From NCBI RefSeq assembly GCF_007827045.1, contig NZ_RPFW01000004.1, forward strand, positions 986,792 through 1,050,791: DNA of 64,000 nt. The letters run 5' to 3'. A model generated the notes under the pieces. That model was not told the DNA's origin and did not search any database. It worked only from the letters and a program-made list of their open reading frames with translations. The DNA comes from Trebonia kvetii. Lineage in GTDB: Bacteria; Actinomycetota; Actinomycetes; Streptosporangiales; Streptosporangiaceae. Position 1 is the first letter of the stretch. The number at the start of each line of letters is the position of its first letter. Shown here piece by piece: positions 25,264 to 33,610 of this stretch. A program made the translations under genes and the position numbers.

Positions 25264-25288
25264 TAAGCGCTACTTAGTGCGCTACTTG
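25264..25288 (+). promoter_or_regulatory. Predicted operator of the XRE regulator (AAGCGCTA motif)
   Basis: TTAAGCGCTACTT is followed by AGTGCGCTACTT. Two GCGCTACTT half-repeats lie eleven bases apart, just upstream of the ribosome site of the XRE gene. The core AGCGCT is at 25266-25271. The same core lies in the promoter of the phasin-like gene, which suggests autoregulation plus control of PHA genes. Confidence 0.45.
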
Positions 25289-25299
25289 AGGAGGTGGCC

Positions 25300-25680
25300 G
25301 TGACGGACTCGTGGCAGGCGCAGCGGGAGGCGCTCGGTGCGTTTATCCGCACACAGCGCAAGATGGCCAACCTTTCCCTGCGCCAGCTGGCCGACCTCAC
25401 TAGCCTGTCGAACCCGTACCTTAGTCAGGTCGAGCGTGGGCTGCACGAGCCGTCGGTCCGCGTCCTCAAGGCGATCTCCGTTGCGCTGAACGTGTCCGCT
25501 GAGACACTCCTCGCGCAGGCCGGCCTCATCGATGCCGTGGCCGGCGGGAGTGCGGACGGCGCCGCTGAGACAGGCCAGGAAGAGCAGACCGAGAACGCGA
25601 TCGCGGCCGACAGGCGCCTGAGCGACGATCAGAAGGCGGCGCTGCTCGCTGTGTACCAAAGCATGGTCGACCGGCCCTGA
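25300..25680 (+). CDS. XRE-family transcriptional regulator, probable PHA-regulon repressor
   Basis: This 126-residue protein has an N-terminal helix-turn-helix typical of lambda-Cro/XRE proteins (LRQLADLTSLSNPYLSQVER, about residues 27-46, continuing GLHEPSVRVLKAISVALNV). The acidic C-terminal tail of ~50 residues may bind a ligand or granule. The ribosome site GAGGAGG leaves no spacing for GTG 25294 but six bases for GTG 25300, so the latter is chosen. It lies between the phasin-like gene and the PHA synthase operon, and repeated AAGCGC motifs occur before all three. The functional analogy is to PhaR of proteobacteria, which is unrelated in sequence. Confidence 0.75.
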   Translation: MTDSWQAQREALGAFIRTQRKMANLSLRQLADLTSLSNPYLSQVERGLHEPSVRVLKAISVALNVSAETLLAQAGLIDAVAGGSADGAAETGQEEQTENAIAADRRLSDDQKAALLAVYQSMVDRP

Positions 25681-25856
25681 CGCGGAGCGAGCTCGGCATG
25701 AGAGGCCGTCTTTATCCGCGGCGGGCACTCCCCGGACCTCGGCCACGTTTGGCAGCTTCGTCCAGCGCCCGTTAAGCCATGGCCGCGTCGGCTATCCGGA
25801 GGCGACGCGTGCGGCGTGCGCGCGGGTGGTGTCGGTCAGGTTCTTGGCCAGGTTCG

Positions 25857-27056
25857 TCATGTAAATGCCCCGATTCCGGTGATGGAGCGGCCGACGATGA
25901 GTGTCTGCATGGTCTCGGTGCCCTCGAAGGTGTGGATCGCCTCCAGGTCGACCATGTGCCGCATCACCTGGTAGTCGAGCAGGATGCCGTTGCCGCCGAG
26001 CATGTCGCGCGCCTCGGCGGCTATCGCCCGGGCCTTGCGGGTGTTGTGCATCTTGGCCAGCCCGGCTACGGTCGGGGTCAGCCGGCCCGCCTCGCCCAGG
26101 CGGCCGATCTGCACGCAGTACAGCTGCATTGCGGTGAGGTCCGCCAGCATGGACACCAGCCGCTGCTGGATGATCTGGAAGCTGGCCAGCGGCTCGCCGA
26201 ACTGGCGCCGCTCCTGCGCGTACCGCAAGGCGGCGTCGTAAGCGGCGGTAGCGTGGCCGAGGGCCGCCCAGGCGCAGGTACTGCGGGTGGTGGCCAGGAT
26301 CGCGCTGGTGTCCTTGAACGATCGCGCCCCCGGCAGCCGGTTCTCGGCCGGCACCCGCACGTTCTCCAGCGTGATCTCGGCCTGCCAGACCGAGCGCAGC
26401 GACACCTTGCCCTCGATGACCCGGGCCTGGTACCCGGGCGTTCCCTTCTCCACGACGAACGCGTTGACCTGGCCGTTGCCGGCATTCCTTGCCCACACGA
26501 CGATCAGGTCGGCAACGCTGCCCAGGCCGATCCACCGCTTGCGGCCGTTCAGCACCCAGTCGTCGCCGACCTGGCGGGCCGAGGTTTCCAGGGCGACCGA
26601 GTCCGAGCCGTGCTCCGGCTCGGTCAGCGCGAAGGCCCCCAGCCTGTCCATCCGGGCCATGTCGGGCAGCCAGCGCGCCTTCTGCTCGTCCGAGCCGCAC
26701 ATCGCGATCGACTCCATGGCCAGACCCGCGTGCACGCCCAAGAACACGCCGAGGCTGCCGTCGCCGCGATGCAGCTCCATCGTGACCAGCCCGCAGGCCA
26801 TCGGGCTCATCCCGGCGCACCCGTAGCCCTTGATGTCCTCGCCGACGATGCCGAGTTCGGGCAGCCGCTTGACCAGCGGCCAGCAGATCTCGGCCCGTTC
26901 CCAGTACGGGCCGACGACCGGCACGACCTCCTCGTCGACGAACCGCCGGACGGTGATGAAGTGCGACCACTCCTCGTCGGTGAACTGCTCGCGGACGGAG
27001 AAGAAGTCCGTCCCGAGGGATTCCCCGAGGTGCGTCGCGCTGGTCGGCTGCGTCAT
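25857..27056 (-). CDS. Acyl-CoA dehydrogenase
   Basis: This 399-residue dehydrogenase resembles the glutaryl-CoA/short-chain branch. The FAD motif is GAFALTEPEHGSDSVALETS, the middle domain has LNGRKRWIGLGSVADLIVVW, and the C-terminal domain has ARDMLGGNGILLDYQVMRHM with IHTFEGTETMQTLIVGRSIT. FEGT-E near the end carries the position of the usual flavin-contact loop. It should oxidise an acyl-CoA to the enoyl-CoA and pass electrons to ETF. It overlaps the stop of the preceding hydrolase gene by ATGA and is the last gene of the PHA operon. This suggests a route from released hydroxyacids or acyl-CoAs back into beta-oxidation. Confidence 0.9.
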   Translation of the reverse strand: MTQPTSATHLGESLGTDFFSVREQFTDEEWSHFITVRRFVDEEVVPVVGPYWERAEICWPLVKRLPELGIVGEDIKGYGCAGMSPMACGLVTMELHRGDGSLGVFLGVHAGLAMESIAMCGSDEQKARWLPDMARMDRLGAFALTEPEHGSDSVALETSARQVGDDWVLNGRKRWIGLGSVADLIVVWARNAGNGQVNAFVVEKGTPGYQARVIEGKVSLRSVWQAEITLENVRVPAENRLPGARSFKDTSAILATTRSTCAWAALGHATAAYDAALRYAQERRQFGEPLASFQIIQQRLVSMLADLTAMQLYCVQIGRLGEAGRLTPTVAGLAKMHNTRKARAIAAEARDMLGGNGILLDYQVMRHMVDLEAIHTFEGTETMQTLIVGRSITGIGAFT

Positions 27057-27994
27057 TGCTGCTTCCCCTCCGCGCCGGTGATGGTGGTGGCGGCGGGTTC
27101 GCCGTCGAGGAACGACTCCACGACTGCGCCCAGGCGCCCGGCGTCGGCCGCCAGCTCAAGGTGGCCGCCGCGGTAGATGTGCAGGTCGCTGCGGGGTATG
27201 AGGTGGTGCATGATCTTGGCGTTGACCACCGGGATGATCGGGTCGTCGTCGCCCGCCAGGATCAGGGTGGGCGGCCGCAGCCTCGGCAGGAACGGCAGGC
27301 TGGTCCAGCCGAAACCAGCCAGCAACTGGTAGTAGTAGCCCCAGGCCGGGCCGAGCCTCGTGGTGGCGTGCAGCAGGTTACGGGCCACGATCGGGTCCTC
27401 CCGGGCGCTGCCCCCGTACAGCTCGCCGGCGACGCGGGCCGCGTAGTCCGGGTCCCGGTGCCGTCGCGGCGAGAGCATGCGCAGCAGGACGCTCGGGCTC
27501 GCGGGGACCATGAGCGCGCCCGGCGCGGTCGCGACCAGGACCAGGCGCCGGACGCGCTCCGGCTTGCTGAGCGTGAGCTGCTGCGCGAGCGCGCCGCCCC
27601 AGGAGATGCCGAGGACGTCGGCCTGCTGATAGCCAAGCTGGTCAAGCAGGCCGGTCAGCAGGGACGGCAGGGTGACCAGGTGGTAGGGCATGACGGGGGC
27701 GGGCGAGCCGCCGACGCCCGGCATATCGAACCGGATGACCGGCCGCCGAGGATCGAGCGCGTCGACGAACGGCTGGAACAGCTCCAGGCTGACGCCGATT
27801 CCGTTGCACAGCAGCAACGGCGGCCAGCCCGGGGTTCCTTCCCGTACCGAGACGCGCAGGGTACGGCCGCCGACCGACAGGATCCTCATCCGCTCGGGCG
27901 CCACTGCCTTCCGTGGCCGACCCGGGATCCAGCCCCGGCCCGCTTCCGCGCGGTCTTTCCCCGCCGGCTCGGAACTGGGCTGGTCAGCGGTCAT
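27053..27994 (-). CDS. Alpha/beta-hydrolase, likely intracellular PHA depolymerase
   Basis: This 313-residue hydrolase has the nucleophile elbow GISWGGA (Ser in G-x-S-x-G), an acid residue region LILAGDDDPIIPVVNAKI and the final histidine in YRGGHLELAADAG. It resembles medium-chain PHA depolymerases (PhaZ of pseudomonads), including the N-terminal GGRTLRVSVREG and LLLCNGIGVSLELFQPFVDA. ATG 27994 overlaps the last 11 bases of the PHA synthase gene, which argues strongly that it acts on the same polymer. A residual possibility is a generic esterase. An ATGA overlap links it to the acyl-CoA dehydrogenase downstream. Confidence 0.82.
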   Translation of the reverse strand: MTADQPSSEPAGKDRAEAGRGWIPGRPRKAVAPERMRILSVGGRTLRVSVREGTPGWPPLLLCNGIGVSLELFQPFVDALDPRRPVIRFDMPGVGGSPAPVMPYHLVTLPSLLTGLLDQLGYQQADVLGISWGGALAQQLTLSKPERVRRLVLVATAPGALMVPASPSVLLRMLSPRRHRDPDYAARVAGELYGGSAREDPIVARNLLHATTRLGPAWGYYYQLLAGFGWTSLPFLPRLRPPTLILAGDDDPIIPVVNAKIMHHLIPRSDLHIYRGGHLELAADAGRLGAVVESFLDGEPAATTITGAEGKQQ

Positions 27995-29687
27995 AGACGT
28001 ACGTTCCCGGCGCTTCGCCGATCGGCGACAGCCCGCTGCCGCCCAGTTCCGTGGGCGCGGCATTCTCCTCCCCGCAGTGCTCAGTCAGCCAGCCCGCGTA
28101 ATCCGACCACCAGGTCCCCTGGCGGGTTTCCGCCTGGCGCAGCCACTCCTTGGGGTCGTCCGGGCACTTCTGAGCCAGCTGGTAACTTGCTTTCTCGTTG
28201 CCCGGCGGATTGACCATCGCGGCGATATGCCCGCTGGTCGACAGCACGAACCGGGGCTGGCCGCCCAGCAGCCGGGCGGAGCGGTAACAGCTCTGCCAGG
28301 GGCAGATGTGGTCGGTGATCCCGGCGACGATGTAGCTGTCCCGGTTGACCGCGGACAGGTCGACCGGCGAGCCCAGCATGGTGGCGGTGCCGGGGCGGAC
28401 CAGCGTGTTGGCCGCGCCCAGCTCGAGGAAGTCCCGGTGCAGGCCCGCAGTCATCCGGGTGGTGTCCGCGTTCCAGAACAGGATGTCGAACGGCGGCGGC
28501 TTCTTGCCGAGCAGGTAGTTGTTGACCCAGTAGTTCCAGATCAGGTCGTTGGGCCGCAGCCAGGCGAATACCTCGGCCAGGGACCGCCCATCCAGGTAGC
28601 CGCGGGCGCGTGACGCCGCAGCGGCCACGCGCACGGTCCGCTCATCGATGACGGCGCTGGCCAGGCCAGCGCGCGCCTGGTCGAGCACGGTAACCAGGAG
28701 GGTCAGCGCGGCGATGCGGTCCTGCTGGCCGACGTGCGCCAGGTGCGCGGCCACCATCGCGGCGATGATGCCACCGGAGCAGGTCCCGGCCAGCGCGGTC
28801 CGCTCGCTGCCGGTAATCCTCGCGGTCACGTCCATGGCGTCAAGGACGGCCTGACCATAGGTGTCCAGATCCCACTTTGCATGCCGGGCGTCCGGGTTGC
28901 GCCAGGACATCATGAACACCTGCACACCGGTGCTGACCAGGTACTCCGCCAGGCTCCGACCGGGAGCTAGGTCCAGCACGTAGTACTTGTTGATCACGGG
29001 CGGGACGATCAGCAGCGGGACCTGCCGCACGGTCGGCGTGACCGGCCGGTACTGGATCAGCTCGGATACCGCGGTGCGCAGGACCACCGACCCGGGCGTG
29101 ACCGCCAGGTCCACGCCGACTTCGAACGCGTCCGGCTCGACCATCGACGGTATCCGGGGCGGGACCGCCATGTCGGCCAGGAAATGCCGCAGGCCTGCCA
29201 CGGCGCTGCCGCCGCCGGTGTCAATGGCGGCCTTGAGCGCCGCCGGGTTCAGCAGCGGGTTGTTGCTCGGTGCGAGCGCGTCGAGCAGGTTGGTCAGCAC
29301 GAAGTTGACCCGTTCGGCGTCGCGCTCGTCCAGCCCGGCCTCGGCCACCACGCCCGCCGCGCTCTCTGCGGCCGCCAGGTAGGCTTGCATTGCCCGGCGC
29401 AGCAGCGGGTTGCCCGCCCACGCGGGGTCGGTGAACCGGCGGTCACGCCGGGAGGGCTGCACCTCGGAGCGTCCGACGCCGATGCGGGCCAGCTCGCCGG
29501 CCAGCTGCCGACCCCGTCCGGCGACCAGCCGGGGCCTCACCGCCAGGGCGGCGGCCAGGCGCAGGCCCGAGCCCCCCAGGTTCACCCGGCGGAGCATGCT
29601 GGTCGCGGCATCCGCCAGCAGCAGGTCGAGCGGTACCGCAGCGGCATCCTCGGCGGCTGACCTGTCCGAATCGGTGTTAGCGCTCAT
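27984..29687 (-). CDS. phaC: Poly(3-hydroxyalkanoate) synthase
   Basis: This ~567-residue synthase polymerises hydroxyacyl-CoA on granules. The lipase-like box carries the catalytic cysteine, ALAGTCSGGI (cysteine near residue 303). The aspartate lies in AGITDHICPW and the histidine in LSTSGHIAAMVNPPGN. Other family landmarks are RQVPLLIVPPVINKYYVLDL, FMMSWRNPDA and the N-terminal RRFTDPAWAGNPLLRR. Its size fits single-subunit class I/II enzymes, and no PhaE/PhaR subunit is nearby. Neither ATG 29687 nor ATG 29726 (13 residues longer) has a good ribosome site; I took the shorter. The depolymerase gene overlaps its 3' end. Confidence 0.93.
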   Translation of the reverse strand: MSANTDSDRSAAEDAAAVPLDLLLADAATSMLRRVNLGGSGLRLAAALAVRPRLVAGRGRQLAGELARIGVGRSEVQPSRRDRRFTDPAWAGNPLLRRAMQAYLAAAESAAGVVAEAGLDERDAERVNFVLTNLLDALAPSNNPLLNPAALKAAIDTGGGSAVAGLRHFLADMAVPPRIPSMVEPDAFEVGVDLAVTPGSVVLRTAVSELIQYRPVTPTVRQVPLLIVPPVINKYYVLDLAPGRSLAEYLVSTGVQVFMMSWRNPDARHAKWDLDTYGQAVLDAMDVTARITGSERTALAGTCSGGIIAAMVAAHLAHVGQQDRIAALTLLVTVLDQARAGLASAVIDERTVRVAAAASRARGYLDGRSLAEVFAWLRPNDLIWNYWVNNYLLGKKPPPFDILFWNADTTRMTAGLHRDFLELGAANTLVRPGTATMLGSPVDLSAVNRDSYIVAGITDHICPWQSCYRSARLLGGQPRFVLSTSGHIAAMVNPPGNEKASYQLAQKCPDDPKEWLRQAETRQGTWWSDYAGWLTEHCGEENAAPTELGGSGLSPIGEAPGTYVYDR

Positions 29688-29726
29688 TATTAGCTGAGCG
29701 TAAGCCGCAGCGGGCGTTATTTCCAT

Positions 29727-30062
29727 TGGCCGCTGGTCACGAACTGCCGCCAGGGTGTGGGTCCGCGAGCACAGGCAGGGCCGCAGGAGCGTCGGAGGAT
29801 GTCTGCAAGCTGGCGCTTAGCTTAGTGCGCGCCGATCCCGGCGAGCCTGCATAGTGCCTGGTAGACGGCGAAAAGCGCCAACATTTCCTGGGCGAGCAGG
29901 CCAGGTCCAGTGCCAGGTACTCCCCGGGGTCGAGCAGCTCGGCGACCAGGGTTGATGCCAGTCCTGGGGGCGGCGTCCGTCTTGTACCAGGCCTGCTGGC
30001 CGCTCGCCATCGGCCGGCGCGGGCGCTAGTCCGCAGGGATCAGTTACCGGGCTGGACGTTCG
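29727..30062. other. Non-coding stretch upstream of phaC
   Basis: Apart from the operator candidate at 29811-29831 I see no gene. A leftward frame at 29822-30010 lacks a ribosome site and has no recognisable content. Confidence 0.4.
29811..29831 (-). promoter_or_regulatory. AAGCGC-type operator candidate upstream of phaC
   Basis: GGCGCTTAGCTTAGTGCGC reads on the other strand as GCGCACTAAGCTAAGCGCC. It contains TAAGCGC and the AGTGCGC half found before the XRE gene, and lies ~85-145 bases before the possible phaC starts. The match is partial. Confidence 0.35.
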
Positions 30063-32210
30063 TTAGCCGTCCACGGGGAGGTGCGCATCGAGGATGGTGC
30101 CCGTGTTCGGCGAACTCTGCAGCGTGATCCGGCCGCCGAGCGCCTCGACCCGGTCCTTGAGCCCGAGCAGTCCTGAGCCGCGGCCGAAGGCCGCGCCACC
30201 CTGGCCGTCATCGCGGACGGTGACACGCAGCACGCCATCTTCGACGGCTATCTCGGCGCTGACCGCGGCGGCATTGGCGTGCTTCGCCGCGTTGGCCAGC
30301 GCCTCGCTCACCACGTAGTAGGCGGCGATTTCAACCGGACTCGGCAGTCGGCCAGGAACCTGAATGCGCAGGTCAACTCGGACGGCGGAGCGGCGAGCCA
30401 ACGCCTTGAGCGCCGGGCGCAGGCCTCCGGCGTTGAGCGCCGCCGGATGGATGCCACGGGCAGTCTCGCGCAGTTCCTCAAGCGCCGAATCCAGCCCGTC
30501 AGCCACCTCGCCCAACCGCGTGACCAGGCCGGCGGCGGCAGGCGGTGCATCGGCCTGGGTCTCTCGCAGCCGCAGCGCCAGGGTGACCAGCTGCTGCTGG
30601 GCGCCGTCGTGCAAGTCGCGCTCGATGCGCCGGCGGGCCTTGTCTCCGGCCGTGACGATGCGGGCCCGGGAGGCGGCGAGCGCGGCCTGGGCCTCGGCGT
30701 TGGCGATCGCGGTCCCGGCCAGTTCAGTGAAACCGACCAGCCGCGATTCTGTGTCGGCCGGCAGAGACGCCTTGTCGGCGGACGCAACGATCACCACGCC
30801 CCACAGCCGGCCCCTGGCCCTGACCGGCACGCCGACAGCCACCTGGATGCCCGCCCGGCCGGCTGCTTCGGCGATCCTGCCAGCCGATGCCGAGTCGCTC
30901 ATCCGCGCGGGCTGGCCGGTCTCGAACACCAGCGTGGTCACGTTCTGGCCGCCCAGGCTGAACCGGTCGCCCTCCGCGACAGGCAGCGGAATGCGTGCGG
31001 CGTTCCACATGCCGACGGCCGTGGCCATGCCGTTCTCGTCGTAGCGGCTGATGCTCGCGAACTCGGCCGACATCAGCCGGCCGATCTCCTCGGTGACAGC
31101 GGCGAAAAGCTCCCGCGACGGCGCGCCGCTGGCGACCAGCGTCGCGACGCGTCGCAGGGCGGCCTGCTCGTCCGCGTACCGGCGCAGTTCCACGCGCGCC
31201 TGTGCGTTGGCGATCGCGGTACCCATCAGTTCGGTGAAGCCCACCAGGTGTGCCTCGGCGTCCGTCGGCAGCCGCTCTTCCCTGGTAGGCCCGACGGCCA
31301 TGACTCCCCACAGCCGCCCCTCAACGGTGATCGGCACCCCGACCGCCGCGCGGAACCCCCAGCCATGCCCGACATTGGCGCCGGCGCCGGTGGCGCCGGC
31401 GTAGTCGTCCATCCGCACGGGCTTGCCGGTCTGCAGCACCAGCGTGATCAGGTTCTGTCCGCCGAGGTCCGTCCGGCTGCCCGCTGGGAAGGGCATGACG
31501 GTGCCACTGCTGCTCCACGCGCCAACTGTCACCACCCCGTCCGGCTCATACCGCCCCACCGCCGTCAGGTCGGCGCCGAGCAGCCGCCCCGCTTCGGCGG
31601 CGACCGCGGCGAACACTTCCTCCGGCAGGGCTCCCATGGCGACGAGGCCCGCCACCCGGCGCAGAGCCGCCTGCTCCTCCGCGAAGCTGCGCAGCTCGAC
31701 CCGTGCCTGGGCGTTGGCGATCGCCGTGCCTACCAGCTCGGTGAACCCGACCAGGCGCGCCTCGGCATCCGCCGGCAACGGCTCGTCACTCGTGTTCGAC
31801 ACGATCATGACGCCCCACAGCAGGCCCTCGACGCTGATCGGCACCGCGACGCTGGAGCGGATGCCGAGCTGACGGACGACCTCGCCGCCTTGCCCGGAAA
31901 GCTCGGAGAAGTCATCCATGCGCACTGGCCGGCCGGTCTCGAACACCAGCGTCCCTGCATTTCTGCCGCCCAGGCGGGTGTGCACGCCGGCGCGCTGATC
32001 CCCAGTCGCACTCCAGCGGGCGACGATCGTCAGCGCACTGCCCGAGCTGTACCGGCCCACCGCAGCGATGTCCGCGTCAAGCAGCTGCCCCGCTTCGGCG
32101 GTGACCGCGGCGAATACCTCCTCCGGTGTCTCTCCGCCTGCGACGAGCACCGCCACCCGGCGCAGCGCGGCCTGTTCTTCGGCGATGCGGTCCCGCGGCC
32201 CGGCCCCCAT
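30063..32210 (-). CDS. Sensor histidine kinase with three GAF domains (NarL-type, HisKA_3)
   Basis: This 715-residue cytoplasmic kinase has three GAF domains (about 21-172, 183-341 and 353-511) that are clearly duplicates. Each starts with EEQAALRRVA-like sequence, contains LGG(R/Q)N, (V/A)RM(D/S)D and LWGV, and ends VGFTEL-(V/M/A)-GTAIANA. The dimerisation/phospho-acceptor segment is RRRIERDLHDGAQQQLVTLA (His534), and the ATPase part includes VSEALANAAKHANA and GSGLLGLKDRVEALGG. There is no membrane segment, so it senses an internal small molecule or redox signal. No response regulator is adjacent. ATG 32210 gives a protein starting just before the first GAF. Confidence 0.9.
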   Translation of the reverse strand: MGAGPRDRIAEEQAALRRVAVLVAGGETPEEVFAAVTAEAGQLLDADIAAVGRYSSGSALTIVARWSATGDQRAGVHTRLGGRNAGTLVFETGRPVRMDDFSELSGQGGEVVRQLGIRSSVAVPISVEGLLWGVMIVSNTSDEPLPADAEARLVGFTELVGTAIANAQARVELRSFAEEQAALRRVAGLVAMGALPEEVFAAVAAEAGRLLGADLTAVGRYEPDGVVTVGAWSSSGTVMPFPAGSRTDLGGQNLITLVLQTGKPVRMDDYAGATGAGANVGHGWGFRAAVGVPITVEGRLWGVMAVGPTREERLPTDAEAHLVGFTELMGTAIANAQARVELRRYADEQAALRRVATLVASGAPSRELFAAVTEEIGRLMSAEFASISRYDENGMATAVGMWNAARIPLPVAEGDRFSLGGQNVTTLVFETGQPARMSDSASAGRIAEAAGRAGIQVAVGVPVRARGRLWGVVIVASADKASLPADTESRLVGFTELAGTAIANAEAQAALAASRARIVTAGDKARRRIERDLHDGAQQQLVTLALRLRETQADAPPAAAGLVTRLGEVADGLDSALEELRETARGIHPAALNAGGLRPALKALARRSAVRVDLRIQVPGRLPSPVEIAAYYVVSEALANAAKHANAAAVSAEIAVEDGVLRVTVRDDGQGGAAFGRGSGLLGLKDRVEALGGRITLQSSPNTGTILDAHLPVDG

Positions 32211-32309
32211 CAGGGCCGCCGCCCCGGCGGCACTCCTCGCCGTTTCCTCGCACGTTTCCCGTAGGCGCCCGGCGCGCTCATCTCCTAAGGCTAACCCGGA
32301 TGCCTCCGC

Positions 32310-32945
32310 CTAGTCGCTGGCCACAGCGACGAACGCGCGGCCCGCGTCGTGCCATTGGTCCACGACCCGCAGGTCGGCCGCCGCGGCGGCGTGCAGCACC
32401 GCGGCCGTACCCAGGTGCGCCCACGGAAAGACCGGGCCGCGGCGGCCATCGGGGTGCTCGAGCCACGCGGTCACCCGTTCGTCGACGTCGCCGGGTTCCG
32501 CCTCGATCAGGATCCGGCCGCCTGGCGCGAGCAGCTGCGCACACCGGCGCAGGAGCCGGGCGGGCAGGCCGCCGATGCCGATGTTGCCGTCCGCGAGCAA
32601 CACGGTCGCCCACCGGCCAAGACCCGGCAGCGGGTCGAACACCGAGCGGTGCAAGGCGGGTGCCCCGGCCTGCCGTACCAGGTCAATGGCAGCGCGCGAG
32701 ATGTCCACGCCCAGGGCCGGCACCCCTCGCTCGGTCAGCGCGATAGTCAGCCGGCCCGGGCCGCAGCCCACGTCGAGAACTGGCCCGTGAGAGCGCTGGA
32801 GCAGTTCCTCGTCGGCGGCATCGGGCTGCCCGCACCACCGGTGGATCTGGAGCGGCAGCCCGCGGCCGTCCGCCGTCCGCATGACCAGCGCCGGCGCCTG
32901 CGCGTGCAGCGCCTCCTCGTACAGGGCGATCGCCCCCGCGATCAT
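32310..32945 (-). CDS. SAM-dependent methyltransferase (class I)
   Basis: This 211-residue enzyme has the Rossmann motif I GPVLDVGCGPGRLTIALTE (about 53-71), motif II ALGVDISRAA, and a later strand LLAPGGRILIEAEPGDVDE. It should transfer a methyl group to an unknown small molecule in the cytoplasm. ATG 32945 overlaps the DUF2064 stop, and that gene overlaps the GT2 stop in the same way, so the three are translationally coupled. The set GT2 / DUF2064 / methyltransferase is one I recall as recurrent in actinomycetes, suggesting synthesis or decoration of a glycan or glycolipid. Confidence 0.85.
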   Translation of the reverse strand: MIAGAIALYEEALHAQAPALVMRTADGRGLPLQIHRWCGQPDAADEELLQRSHGPVLDVGCGPGRLTIALTERGVPALGVDISRAAIDLVRQAGAPALHRSVFDPLPGLGRWATVLLADGNIGIGGLPARLLRRCAQLLAPGGRILIEAEPGDVDERVTAWLEHPDGRRGPVFPWAHLGTAAVLHAAAAADLRVVDQWHDAGRAFVAVASD

Positions 32946-33610
32946 GCTGTTTCCCGCAGCAGGTGGTCGGCCCGGCTCAGCACCGTCGCCAGTTCCCGTG
33001 TCCGAGCGGCGAAACGGCTCCGCGGCGCCTGGCGGGCCACGGCGACGGCGTCCGCCGCGGTGTCCACGTCGCGCAGTTGCGGCAGGTCGAGGACGCGGAG
33101 CCCGGCTTTGACCAGCCTGGCGCGCTGGATCGCGCCGGTGGTCGCGGTGGACATCGGCACGCCGCGCAGCAGGGCGGGGTCCGGCGCGCGCAGTCCGAGT
33201 GCCCAGAATCCGCCGTCAGCGGCCGGGCCGAACGCGGCGTCCGCGGTGCCCCAGTCCACCGTGAGCAACGCCGGGGTGACCTGCGGGGTGTCCATCCCGA
33301 TAAGCAGTGCCGGGCCGCTTACCGCGGCGAAGGCGGCGGCGAGGCGCTCGTCGAGCGGCCCGCCGCACTGGGGCACGATGTCGAACCCGGGAGGCAGCCA
33401 AGGTCCTGGCTGGCCGTCGAGGATCAGGACCCGGCGCCTGGCCGGCGTCATAAGGACGGCGCCCAGGGTGTCGGCCAGCGCGGCTTCGGCGAGCGACGCG
33501 GCTTGTTCGTACGTGCAGGGTGGCACTAGCCGGGTCTTGACCCGGCCAGGCACCGGCTGCTTCGCGATGACGAGCAGGGTGGTGTCCGATTCTGGTGCCG
33601 GGGCGGTCAC
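32942..33610 (-). CDS. DUF2064 / TIGR04282-type nucleotidyl- or glycosyl-transferase-like protein
   Basis: This 222-residue protein is related to the molybdopterin-guanine/sugar nucleotidyltransferase fold. Landmarks are LLVIAKQPVPGRVKTRLVPP at the N-terminus (KTRL is the nucleotide loop), LLIGMDTPQVTPALL with the metal-binding Asp, and FGPAADGGFWALGLR. It is commonly annotated as a glycosyltransferase, but the biochemical role is not established. It overlaps both neighbours by four bases and must be made together with the GT2 enzyme and the methyltransferase. ATG 33610 is the only sensible start. Confidence 0.85.
   Translation of the reverse strand: MTAPAPESDTTLLVIAKQPVPGRVKTRLVPPCTYEQAASLAEAALADTLGAVLMTPARRRVLILDGQPGPWLPPGFDIVPQCGGPLDERLAAAFAAVSGPALLIGMDTPQVTPALLTVDWGTADAAFGPAADGGFWALGLRAPDPALLRGVPMSTATTGAIQRARLVKAGLRVLDLPQLRDVDTAADAVAVARQAPRSRFAARTRELATVLSRADHLLRETA

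Noticed and set aside
25779..28213. Rightward frames opposite the acyl-CoA dehydrogenase and hydrolase genes
   Set aside because: Shadow frames with biased composition; the leftward genes carry catalytic motifs and overlap in operon fashion.
30279..32264. 661-residue rightward frame opposite the histidine kinase
   Set aside because: Antisense shadow in high-GC DNA; the kinase on the other strand has full motifs.
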